12,149 bases of DNA from the NCBI GenBank assembly GCA_903892315.1, contig CAITHY010000119.1, positions 1 through 12,149 on the forward strand, in the 5' to 3' direction. This DNA comes from an uncultured beta proteobacterium. Lineage in GTDB: Bacteria; Pseudomonadota; Gammaproteobacteria; Burkholderiales; Burkholderiaceae. Every line of letters begins with the position of its first letter. Position 1 is the first letter of the stretch. The translations under genes were made by a program, and so were the position numbers. Positions 1 to 6,803 of the stretch are shown here, piece after piece. The notes under the pieces are model-generated. The model made no database searches and was not told where the DNA came from. It was given only the letters and a program-made list of their open reading frames with translations.

Positions 1-781
1 AAAAAAGGCAGCCATTCGCTTACTCATCCCATTTATTGCATGGTGCATCGTAAATCAATTGATTTACCACCATGCTGATGGAGTGATAAATGCTTTAGTG
101 CTTGCATTTAGAAGGCCGGATACGGCGCTATGGTTCTTGTTGGCCATTTTTTATTGCATTGCATTGACTGGCGCGTTTCAGATTCTGTTTGCGCTTATTT
201 TGTGGGCACTTCAACATCTGGGGTTCAGTAGTCAAAAATTGCAGAAGCTATTTTCCAGGGAGATGGTTCAAGTTGCTCTCATGATTTTGCTTTGGTGGGC
301 TATCAAGAATCACTTTCCCCATGGTGCTGGGCTTGCTTTATTAAAACCCTATTTCATTTATTACATAATGGGTCTGGGGTTCTATAAATATACGCAAGGA
401 CATTTTTCGCATAGTTATACGCTACTCGCAGGCCTGGCGTTTATCTGCCTAGTACCTTTTTGGTTAAGAACTGCTGAATTCCAATATGCAGGTCTTATCG
501 CATTGCCCCTAGTCGCCGCGTATTTTTATGCGGGCATCGTAGCAATTTCAGGTACAGGGATTTTTCTGGGGTGCACAAGAATGATTAATGACAGCAAAAT
601 AACATTACTAAAAAAATTCTTGATTTTTTGTGGTCAACTATCTTTGGGTATCTATGCTATCCACTACTTTTTCTTAGGTCTCTCACCAAAAGTTATTGCG
701 CCACTAGTACTCAGTCTTGGAGTTAGTGTTGTAATCAATAAGATACCAGTCGTTAGAACGATATTTTTAGGTGAGCGCTAG
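1..781 (+). CDS. Acyltransferase-3 family membrane protein (fucose 4-O-acetylase-like), 5' end missing
   Basis: This is the 3' part of an integral-membrane O-acyltransferase. The frame is open from the first full codon at base 2, so the true start lies left of the window; the TTG at 59 is internal (259 codons are visible). The visible part is very hydrophobic with about seven or eight likely membrane segments. It begins with an LLIPFIAW segment, followed by an ALWFLLAIFY segment and, near the C-terminus, SLGIYAIHYFF. This layout (R..LIPF..W, then LWFL..L, then a late IY..H) is typical of the acyltransferase-3/COG3594 group, which uses acyl-CoA-derived acetyl groups to O-acetylate sugars of polysaccharides, lipopolysaccharide or Nod factors at the inner membrane. 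The N-terminal part carrying the usual family histidine is outside the window. The gene is AT-rich and is followed by another acyltransferase of a different subgroup, suggesting a surface-polysaccharide modification locus. The substrate cannot be read from the sequence. Confidence 0.75.
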   Translation, partial: KKAAIRLLIPFIAWCIVNQLIYHHADGVINALVLAFRRPDTALWFLLAIFYCIALTGAFQILFALILWALQHLGFSSQKLQKLFSREMVQVALMILLWWAIKNHFPHGAGLALLKPYFIYYIMGLGFYKYTQGHFSHSYTLLAGLAFICLVPFWLRTAEFQYAGLIALPLVAAYFYAGIVAISGTGIFLGCTRMINDSKITLLKKFLIFCGQLSLGIYAIHYFFLGLSPKVIAPLVLSLGVSVVINKIPVVRTIFLGER

Positions 782-935
782 CGATCCATGAATATAGGGA
801 AAATCATTACAAAGAGTCTGTACACAAATTGAAAAGAAAAGAAAGCCATTATCTAGTTACATTTGTAGTGTTTGATACCATACGCTATACCCAATAAGAA
901 TTTCGCTAAAGCGCCACATGGTCCGTTAGACAAAC

Positions 936-2051
936 ATGAAAACTATCCAGAGAATCGCTTTTGCTAATACCCTTAGAGGTATTGCCGCTTTGACAGTCGT
1001 GATTAACCATTATTTCGGCGTCTTTTGGCTTAGTCGTGATGTTATTGAGCGGATGATCAATGCCCCATCGCTTCCCTTGGGGGCCGTAGCAACGCCCGAA
1101 TTTGTATTGTGGATAAGCACAATGCCCTACTTTAATTGGGGAGCATTTGGGGTGGCCCTATTCTTTTTGATCAGCGGCTTTGTGATCCCCTTTTCGTTGT
1201 GTAAATTGACTTGGGGTGGATTTCTACTAAATAGGTTAATGAGACTGGTGCCGACTTACTTAGTTGGCTTTGGTATAACTCTTCTTGCAATTTTTATTTG
1301 CTCGCAATACTTTTCACGAGTCTGGCCATTTAGCATTCAGGAAGTCTTATTTCATAGCATCCCAAGCCTTCGAGATTTGACTTTATCTAGGCATATTGAT
1401 TATGTTGTTTGGACTTTAGAAATTGAGGTGAAGTTCTACTTTGTCTGTGCAGCATTAATTTTTTGGTTCAGGCGTTATTCCTTGAAGGTGTTCATAGCGC
1501 CAATTATTTTGTTTGTAGTGGCGCTTATTCTGAATAAAAGAATGCTGGGCATTGATAAAAGCCATTGGGAGGCCTTGGCGACTTTTATATTTGAAACGCA
1601 ATATCTTATCTATATGTTTATTGGGGTGATATTTCACTTTTTGTACGTCAAGAAAGTGAAGTCATATCAAGCATTTTTAGGTATTCCAGTCTTATTTATT
1701 CTGTTTTGTATTCAGTGGTCCGTAGGGCCAATTTCAGGTGGCTTAAATTTAGCCTGGAGCTATGCATTTGCCTTACTCACTTTTACATTCGCATATAACT
1801 ACCCGCACTTTTTCGATGGAAATAGGGTATTTAATTTCTTTGCAAATATTAGTTATCCGCTATATATAGTGCACGGCGTATTTGGCTATGTCCTTCTCAG
1901 AATTTTGCTGGATAAAGGATATGGCGTGTGGATTTCAGTAAGTTTAGTTATGATTTCCAGCATACTAATATCGTGGCTAATGCATGTGCTAGTAGAGCGC
2001 CCAACGCAGAGTTTGGGTAAACGATTGGGGCTATATTTTCCTAAGACTTGA
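936..2051 (+). CDS. Acyltransferase-3 family protein, OafA/YrhL-like
   Basis: A complete 371-residue multi-pass membrane acyltransferase, the usual length for a stand-alone acyltransferase-3 domain without the C-terminal SGNH domain of long OafA proteins. Family motifs appear in order: LRGIAAL at 13-19 with His25 after it (the conserved N-terminal histidine), GVALFFLISGF at 73-83, the basic NRLMRLVPTY at 100-109, WTLEIEVKFY at 160-169 (counterpart of the common WSLxxExxFY), and a late ISYPLYIVH segment followed by a C-terminal ERP motif. By family it transfers an acyl, usually acetyl, group to a sugar of a surface glycan from the cytoplasmic membrane; the acceptor is unknown. No good Shine-Dalgarno sequence precedes the ATG at 936. 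The 154-base gap upstream shows only weak promoter-like matches, such as TTGATA at 872-877. Base use is clearly AT-rich compared with genes to the right, which suggests an accessory or transferred segment. Confidence 0.88.
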   Translation: MKTIQRIAFANTLRGIAALTVVINHYFGVFWLSRDVIERMINAPSLPLGAVATPEFVLWISTMPYFNWGAFGVALFFLISGFVIPFSLCKLTWGGFLLNRLMRLVPTYLVGFGITLLAIFICSQYFSRVWPFSIQEVLFHSIPSLRDLTLSRHIDYVVWTLEIEVKFYFVCAALIFWFRRYSLKVFIAPIILFVVALILNKRMLGIDKSHWEALATFIFETQYLIYMFIGVIFHFLYVKKVKSYQAFLGIPVLFILFCIQWSVGPISGGLNLAWSYAFALLTFTFAYNYPHFFDGNRVFNFFANISYPLYIVHGVFGYVLLRILLDKGYGVWISVSLVMISSILISWLMHVLVERPTQSLGKRLGLYFPKT

Positions 2052-2146
2052 TGTTGATGGCTATTAGCCGGCTGTCGAGTGTGATAAACGATTTAGACGA
2101 GAGACCACCCTTTGCGTTGGACTCTTGTTTTCCACCTATTCTTGAG

Positions 2147-2180
2147 ATTGAGACAGGTTGTCATGTTGTTCTGCCTCAAT
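2147..2180 (-). terminator. Stem-loop downstream of moaC, possible weak transcript end
   Basis: In the - strand transcript, ATTGAGGCAG (2180 to 2171) can pair with CTGTCTCAAT (2156 to 2147). This gives a 10-bp stem with one U-G pair and a 14-base loop, beginning 60 bases after the moaC stop. On the + strand the same stem has an A-C mismatch, so the structure favours the moaC direction. No U-run follows, so it is not a classical intrinsic terminator. It could instead be a 3'-end stabilising hairpin or chance. Confidence 0.3.
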
Positions 2181-2240
2181 AAGGACAGAATTAGGCCTTA
2201 GCTTTTATTTTTCTTCTTTTGTAGTTTTCTTGGAGAGCGT

Positions 2241-2720
2241 TTACTTCCCCGCCTTCCATTCCCCACTCTTCCCGCCACTCTTTTCTAAGAGCTTGATATC
2301 ACCCATCACCATACCTCTATCTATTGCTTTGCACATATCGTAGATGGTAAGGAGGGCGACTTGGACTGCAGTGAGGGCTTCCATTTCAACGCCGGTTGGT
2401 CCGGTGGTTTCTGCTCTAACTTGGCAGGTGATGCTACTTTCTTGAGGATTGACTTCAAATTCTAGGCCAACGTGGGTTAGTGCCAATGGGTGGCAAAGAG
2501 GAATCAAATCCGCAGTTTTTTTGGATGCTTGGATGCCTGCAATTCTGGCTATACCCAAGACATCCCCCTTTTTATGGGTGCCAGCCTCGACCCTTTTGAG
2601 GGTTTCAGGAAGCATTGTGATCTTGCCGATAGCAATCGCTATACGATGGGTATTCGGTTTATCGCCAACGTTTACCATGTGGGCTTGGCCACTTGCGTCA
2701 AAATGAGTTAGTTTGTTCAT
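2241..2720 (-). CDS. moaC: Cyclic pyranopterin monophosphate synthase MoaC
   Basis: MoaC acts with MoaA in the first step of molybdenum cofactor synthesis in the cytoplasm, converting the 3',8-cyclo-GTP intermediate into cyclic pyranopterin monophosphate. With the ATG at 2720 the protein is 159 residues, close to the roughly 160 usual for the family; the longer open frame back to 2816 adds a non-conserved stretch and is rejected. Landmarks are Lys51 and Lys131, at the same positions as the catalytic lysines of the E. coli enzyme, DLIPLCHPL at 71-79 with His77, [10 protein letters not shown] at 110-119, and Asp128 in YDMCKA. The enzyme should be active. No other moa, moe or mob gene is visible, so it stands alone here. 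It is divergent from the M48 protease gene with only 23 bases between start codons, so its promoter must lie partly inside the protease reading frame. No strong Shine-Dalgarno sequence is visible. Confidence 0.96.
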   Translation of the reverse strand: MNKLTHFDASGQAHMVNVGDKPNTHRIAIAIGKITMLPETLKRVEAGTHKKGDVLGIARIAGIQASKKTADLIPLCHPLALTHVGLEFEVNPQESSITCQVRAETTGPTGVEMEALTAVQVALLTIYDMCKAIDRGMVMGDIKLLEKSGGKSGEWKAGK

Positions 2721-2743
2721 GGGATAAGTTTTACCATATAGAG

Positions 2744-4444
2744 ATGCAAGACATAAAGTCAGTTCCAAAAACCTCCTTTTTGCACCGTGCTTTGGCTGTT
2801 CAGCTGATGATGGCACTTGCTTGCTCAGGACTGCCTGCTTATGCCGCCACCCCTGCGGGAGACGTTTCTGTGGAAGGTGATTCTGCCGCTATTCAGAACA
2901 TTGGCCGTGCCATGCAATCACCTAATGCGCGTCCAGCTAATGCGCCCACGCGTAGCTCGATGCAGAGCCAACCCACTATTGTGTTACCTGACATGGGGGA
3001 TCCCGGTGGCGATGCCTTAAGTCGGATAGACGAAAGAAAGTATGGCGAAATGATCATGCGTCAGATACGCCCTGATTCTGACTATTCAAATGACTTGCCG
3101 CTCTATGACTTTTTAAACCAAATGGAGCGTCGCTTATTGCAGGCTGCTAGAAAGTTGCAGCTCGGTGGCGCTAATGAGCAAGGGAGTGGCGCTTATAACT
3201 TCGAAGTTTTTGCAGTCAAAGATAGCAGTATCAATGCGTTTGCATTACCTGGAGGCTTTATTGGATTCCATACGGGCTTGATCGTAAGTGCTGAATCTGA
3301 TTCTGAGGTAGCTTCCGTTATGGGTCATGAGACAGGTCACGTTTTGCAGCGCCATCTTGCTCGACAGATGGACAAACAAACCACGAACATGATGATTGCC
3401 ATTGCGGGTATGGTGCTCGGTGCTTTGGCAATGTCCCGTAATCCTCAGGCTGCAGCTGGCCTAATGCAGGGTGGACAAGCAGTAGCGATTAATAATCAAC
3501 TCTCGTATTCAAGGGATGCTGAGCGTGAGGCAGATCGAGTTGGCTTTCAGATATTGGACGCCAGTGGATATGACGTCAATGGTGCGCCAGGATTTTTCCA
3601 GCGTTTGCAAAAAGCAACCGGCATTATGGATAAAGGCGTACCTGCTTATGTGCGTACCCATCCTCTTACGACTGACCGTATTGCGGATATGCAAGATAGA
3701 GCGCGTACAGTTCCAGCACGTAATGTGCCCACTGCAGTTGAATTTTATTTCATTAAGGCGCGTGCGCGTATGGAGCAGGCTGCTAGCTCTAGCGGGATGT
3801 ATGACTTAAAAAATACCTTTGAGAGTTTGAGTAAGCAGCAGCCGATTGGTAAGCAGTTAGAAGGTTTTTATGGCCTAGCCTTGATAGCGCAGCGCCAAGG
3901 AAAAATAGACCAAGCAGAGGCAGATTTACAGCAAGCCCGCAATCTAGCCCAGAAGGCAAGTGGACCAGGATCGCCTATTCAAAGACAGAGTCTTTCCTTG
4001 GATATTACTGCCTCTGAGCTTGCTCTCGCAAAAGGCAAAGGCGAGGAAGCATTGCAAATTGCCCAAGCTACTTTGCGTACTTACCCCCAGTCATACGCTG
4101 CTGGTGCTGCCATGATTAATGCGGAGTTGAAACTGGGCCGCACTAATGATGCGATTGCTTGGTTAAAAGCTCGCACAAGAGCGCAGCCTAGCGAGATTGT
4201 GTGGTGGAGTCTGCTATCTAAATCCTATGACCAAGCCGGTAATATTCCCATGCGACATTTCGCGCTCGGAGAAAAATATGCCCTTGAGGGAGCGTGGCCT
4301 TCGGCGATTGAACAACTTCGCATTGCTAGATCAGCAGGTAGCGCCGATTTTTATCAGGGCTCGAGTATTGATGCTCGTTTACGTGAAATGCAACGGCAAT
4401 ATCAAGATGAGCTCAAAGAGCAAGGCAAGCAGATTCCTAGCTAA
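2744..4444 (+). CDS. Periplasmic M48 family zinc metalloprotease with TPR-like C-terminal region (BepA-like)
   Basis: A 566-residue exported peptidase. I start it at the ATG at 2744 rather than the TTG at 2693. This yields a clean signal peptide (basic start, hydrophobic core about 16-30, likely cut after AYA at 34), and the extra 17 residues would run into moaC. The ALAC at 24-27 is not a canonical lipobox. A Ser/Pro/Ala-rich linker precedes the peptidase domain at about 80-330. The zinc site is HETGH at 195-199 with Glu260 in an ExxxD motif (EREAD 260-264). THPL at 305-308 supplies His306, the counterpart of the regulatory switch histidine of E. coli BepA. The remainder (about 330-560) is alanine-rich helical repeats resembling TPRs. 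BepA-type enzymes degrade or help assemble outer-membrane proteins such as the LPS transporter LptD, so a role in envelope quality control is likely by homology. It is longer than E. coli BepA (487 residues). Its stop overlaps that of the convergent gene. Confidence 0.9.
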   Translation: MQDIKSVPKTSFLHRALAVQLMMALACSGLPAYAATPAGDVSVEGDSAAIQNIGRAMQSPNARPANAPTRSSMQSQPTIVLPDMGDPGGDALSRIDERKYGEMIMRQIRPDSDYSNDLPLYDFLNQMERRLLQAARKLQLGGANEQGSGAYNFEVFAVKDSSINAFALPGGFIGFHTGLIVSAESDSEVASVMGHETGHVLQRHLARQMDKQTTNMMIAIAGMVLGALAMSRNPQAAAGLMQGGQAVAINNQLSYSRDAEREADRVGFQILDASGYDVNGAPGFFQRLQKATGIMDKGVPAYVRTHPLTTDRIADMQDRARTVPARNVPTAVEFYFIKARARMEQAASSSGMYDLKNTFESLSKQQPIGKQLEGFYGLALIAQRQGKIDQAEADLQQARNLAQKASGPGSPIQRQSLSLDITASELALAKGKGEEALQIAQATLRTYPQSYAAGAAMINAELKLGRTNDAIAWLKARTRAQPSEIVWWSLLSKSYDQAGNIPMRHFALGEKYALEGAWPSAIEQLRIARSAGSADFYQGSSIDARLREMQRQYQDELKEQGKQIPS

Positions 4445-5058
4445 GGCTGTGGCTGCGCTATATAGTTAAAGCGAGCGGCTAGCTCATTAGAGTGAATGGG
4501 GTCTAGGGGCAGTTGTTGACCTTGCCAAGTCCAAGAGCCACCATAGCTACAGGCCTCTTCACGTAGCTTGGCTAACTCAGAAAAATAATCAAGATCGTGA
4601 TCATGTAAAAGAGCGATTGTTTGACCCTCTCTTTTAATAAATTGGTCGCTGGCATTGCTGCTGTCGTAAATGCTTTGAATTACGTTTCCAACAATATAGA
4701 TATTGCCTTTTTCGTCGCTTAGAGCATTAGCAGGCTCCATGATTTGGTGGCATTGATTAGAGAGATGCGGCCCAATGTCACTTGGGAGGATTCGTACTAT
4801 CCAAGGAGTCGCATCTAGTGTAATAAAAACCCGTTGTGGACCATTCTGAAAAAAATACCTGCCGAGTTCATCGCAAGCGTAGTTGCGCGCAATACATTCG
4901 TTTAAGGCTACGTGCTTAATTGCCTGACCTGGGAGATTGTTTTGTTGCGTGAACTCGTCACGCATGCGCCATTGACCGCGACGATCTAAAGCAAGCCAAC
5001 CATAGCAATCAGGTACATTGGGCCACTTCATGAGCGACCGAAGCACTTGATCATCCAT
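4441..5058 (-). CDS. Conserved hypothetical protein, possibly of the DUF2946/DUF2944 type
   Basis: A 205-residue soluble protein with no signal peptide or membrane segment. It is rich in Trp, Asp and Gln and looks globular. The N-terminus, with KWPNVP at 12-17 followed by CYGWLALDRRGQW, resembles a conserved hypothetical family of beta-proteobacteria that I associate with DUF2946 or DUF2944; this assignment is from memory and uncertain. No catalytic motif is recognisable, so I assign no function. It is the last gene of the - strand cluster and starts 5 bases after the stop of the NTF2-like gene, without an obvious Shine-Dalgarno sequence, which suggests translational coupling. Its TAG overlaps the TAA of the convergent protease gene by 4 bases, leaving no room for a terminator between them. 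Confidence 0.75.
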   Translation of the reverse strand: MDDQVLRSLMKWPNVPDCYGWLALDRRGQWRMRDEFTQQNNLPGQAIKHVALNECIARNYACDELGRYFFQNGPQRVFITLDATPWIVRILPSDIGPHLSNQCHQIMEPANALSDEKGNIYIVGNVIQSIYDSSNASDQFIKREGQTIALLHDHDLDYFSELAKLREEACSYGGSWTWQGQQLPLDPIHSNELAARFNYIAQPQP

Positions 5059-5063
5059 GATGT

Positions 5064-5498
5064 TTAGTGCAAGCCGTGCGGTGTAGAGGGGGCGTCGAAG
5101 GTTTCTTCGGTAGAGTGGCTAGCATGCAAATGCGCAATGCGCCAGCCCTGACTGTCTTGTAGAAGTACGAGCGTGATATTCAGAAAAAATTCTGCTTCAA
5201 CTTGATCCGCTCTCAGATGAACTGCTTCGGTGGTGTCGTATACAGCGGCACCTAAAACAGAATGACTAATGCAAGCAATGGGTTCTAAGAATAAAGGTTG
5301 CTTGGAGAGTAGCCTATCTAAGCCTTCACGAATTTCTCCATGACCCGTTAGGCGATGACCTTCAGGCAAAACGCAGGTAATAGAATCATCATCTAGCCAA
5401 ATATCCAGAGCGCCTTGAATATCACGATGACGTAAGGCATCTCGCCATGCCTCAACAACATCATCCGCGTTGTGAAAAAGTCTGGCAAGTTTCGTCAT
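5064..5498 (-). CDS. NTF2/SnoaL-like fold protein (nuclear transport factor 2 family)
   Basis: A 144-residue cytoplasmic protein with the layout of the SnoaL/DUF4440 branch of the NTF2-like superfamily. A helical start (ADDVVEAWRDALRHRDIQGAL, 11-31) is followed by WLDDDSITCVLPEG at 34-47, a GHGEIREGLDRLL helix at 52-64, and paired beta strands (HSVLGAAVYDTTEAVHL, then AEFFLNITLVLLQDSQGWRIAHLHASHS). The closing GWRIAHLHxS is characteristic. Such cone-shaped domains serve as small enzymes or ligand-binding proteins, and the specific role here cannot be told. An AGGA Shine-Dalgarno sequence (complement of 5509-5512) lies 10 bases before the ATG. It sits 17 bases after waaF and 5 bases before the hypothetical gene, so it is almost certainly co-transcribed with both. 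Confidence 0.85.
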   Translation of the reverse strand: MTKLARLFHNADDVVEAWRDALRHRDIQGALDIWLDDDSITCVLPEGHRLTGHGEIREGLDRLLSKQPLFLEPIACISHSVLGAAVYDTTEAVHLRADQVEAEFFLNITLVLLQDSQGWRIAHLHASHSTEETFDAPSTPHGLH

Positions 5499-5515
5499 AG
5501 CTTACTGTTCCTGGG

Positions 5516-6556
5516 TTATAGCTGCAATGTATTCAGTGTAGCGAATACTTGTTCCGGCAAGATGTCGTTTAAGCACTTTAAGTGACCCAGCGGGCATTCT
5601 CTTTTGTGGCATGGGCTGCAAGGGAGATTTAACCAAATAACTTTGGCTTTGTCTGATAAAGGCGGGGTATGGGCTGGGTCACTAGATCCAAAAATAGCTA
5701 CTTGAGGAGTTTTAAGTGCTGCCGCAATGTGCATTAAACCGGAGTCATTGCTGATCACTGCTTTGCTCATGCCAATCAGCGCAATTGCCTCATCCAGCGA
5801 GGTATCTCCACACCAGTTATGGATGTGGGTATCTTGCTTTGCTTGGGACTCAATTTCTTGGGCAAGTGCGTGATCACCTTTGCTGCCCAAAAGAATGATC
5901 TGACTATGGGGATTGCTGGCAATTAATTTTTGTGCCAATTGTGAAAAATGACTAGTTGGCCAGCGTTTGGTTGGGCCATATTCAGCGCCCGGGCACATTA
6001 CGTAAATGTTAGCTGGATTAATATTGGCGCTGAGTAATTTGGCCTGTACTGATTGATTGGCTACGGTCGAAACATTTAAATTGGGCACGAGATTGCTCGC
6101 GGTTGACACAAGCTGTTCTTCATGGAGAAGTTGGCTCAATGCAAGATAGTGCTCCACCATGGGTGGACGATTCACCTTGCTTGGATTATCTAGCGCTAGG
6201 TTAATCAAGCTAAAGCGCAATTCACCGCGATAGCCTATTCGGAATGGAATATTCGCGAGCCAAGGAATAAGCGCTGACTTTAGGCTGTTAGGCAATATAA
6301 AACAGGCATGATATTTTTTTGTCGCCAGCTCTTTTGCTAGTTGTTTGCGTAAGCCCCACTGCAATTGTTTGTGTTCGAGCTTAGCTTCGATGACCTCATG
6401 TACTTCAGTGCAAGCACGATATATTGGAGCAACCCAAGTGCTAGCAAGTACATCAATGTTGGCTTCTGGATATTGTTTCTTGAGGGCCGCCAATAATGGC
6501 TGAGTCATCACGGCATCCCCAATCCAGTTTGGGGCAATGATCAGAATACCGTGCAT
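5516..6556 (-). CDS. waaF: Lipopolysaccharide heptosyltransferase II
   Basis: A GT9-family glycosyltransferase of 346 residues, the normal length. It adds the second L-glycero-D-manno-heptose of the LPS inner core from ADP-heptose, at the cytoplasmic face of the inner membrane. The N-terminal domain starts with IIAPNWIGDAVMTQPLL (6-22), where Asp14 corresponds to the family's catalytic aspartate. The C-terminal domain carries PGAEYGPTKRWP at 189-200, with the lysine that contacts the nucleotide-sugar phosphate, then SNDSGLMHIAAAL at 269-281 and FGSSDPAHTPPLS at 289-301. A Cys cluster (Cys313, 316, 321, 328) follows, as is common in WaaF. These motifs favour WaaF over WaaC, although the exact acceptor is by homology. 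A weak GGGA ribosome site precedes the ATG, directly after the hairpin at 6572-6596. It is the third gene of the ilvE cluster. Confidence 0.95.
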   Translation of the reverse strand: MHGILIIAPNWIGDAVMTQPLLAALKKQYPEANIDVLASTWVAPIYRACTEVHEVIEAKLEHKQLQWGLRKQLAKELATKKYHACFILPNSLKSALIPWLANIPFRIGYRGELRFSLINLALDNPSKVNRPPMVEHYLALSQLLHEEQLVSTASNLVPNLNVSTVANQSVQAKLLSANINPANIYVMCPGAEYGPTKRWPTSHFSQLAQKLIASNPHSQIILLGSKGDHALAQEIESQAKQDTHIHNWCGDTSLDEAIALIGMSKAVISNDSGLMHIAAALKTPQVAIFGSSDPAHTPPLSDKAKVIWLNLPCSPCHKRECPLGHLKCLNDILPEQVFATLNTLQL

Positions 6557-6571
6557 ATGATGTATCCCGAC

Positions 6572-6596
6572 TCAGCACCTCAGAAAGAGGTGCTGA
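6572..6596 (-). promoter_or_regulatory. Perfect 10-bp hairpin just upstream of waaF
   Basis: TCAGCACCTC (6572-6581) and GAGGTGCTGA (6587-6596) pair without mismatch around a 5-base AGAAA loop. The hairpin fills most of the 46-base space between the zinc-finger gene stop (6603) and the waaF ATG (6556), ending 15 bases before that ATG. No T-run follows on either strand, so it is not a standard intrinsic terminator. It may act as an mRNA-processing or 3'-protecting hairpin, a partial attenuator, or a structure affecting waaF translation. The structure is directly visible; its role is inference. Confidence 0.6.
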
Positions 6597-6602
6597 TAAG
6601 GC

Positions 6603-6791
6603 TTAGTGTCCGTGTGGCTCAGTGCCGGGAATGAGTTTGTACTCTGTGCCACAGTATGGGCACTTGGCTTCGCCGGTCTCAGTGATGTCTAGAAAAACGC
6701 GTGGATGCGAGTTCCATGTTGGAGTTTTAGTGGTGGGGCAATGTAGAGGTAAATCTTTGCCATCCACCATAACCACTTGAGCTTGAGTCAT
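6603..6791 (-). CDS. Small zinc-finger protein, zf-CHCC family
   Basis: A 62-residue protein with a single zinc site made of Cys18, His29, Cys44 and Cys47 (LHCP, then HPRVFLDI, then AKCPYCGTEY). This C-x10-H-x14-C-x2-C spacing is that of the zf-CHCC domain, also found at the C-terminus of the mitochondrial complex I subunit NDUFS6. Bacterial stand-alone versions are widespread in proteobacteria without a firmly established function. An AGGAAAG Shine-Dalgarno sequence (complement of 6795-6801) is well placed before the ATG at 6791. It begins 12 bases after the ilvE stop, so it is co-transcribed with ilvE and probably with waaF beyond the hairpin. Confidence 0.92.
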   Translation of the reverse strand: MTQAQVVMVDGKDLPLHCPTTKTPTWNSHPRVFLDITETGEAKCPYCGTEYKLIPGTEPHGH

Positions 6792-6803
6792 GTGCTTTCC
6801 TAA

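Noticed and set aside
2158..2343. 61-codon + strand open frame spanning the moaC end and downstream spacer
   Set aside because: It is mostly the antisense of moaC, has low-complexity Ser/Phe composition and no ribosome site, and resembles no known protein.
2693..2743. TTG start of the M48 protease gene, 17 residues longer
   Set aside because: It would overlap the moaC start and put a non-hydrophobic tail ahead of a good signal peptide that begins at the ATG at 2744.
2721..2816. N-terminal extension of moaC giving a 191-residue protein from 2816
   Set aside because: The extra 32 residues precede the normal MoaC start, have no family resemblance and overlap the signal-peptide region of the protease gene; the ATG at 2720 gives the usual length.
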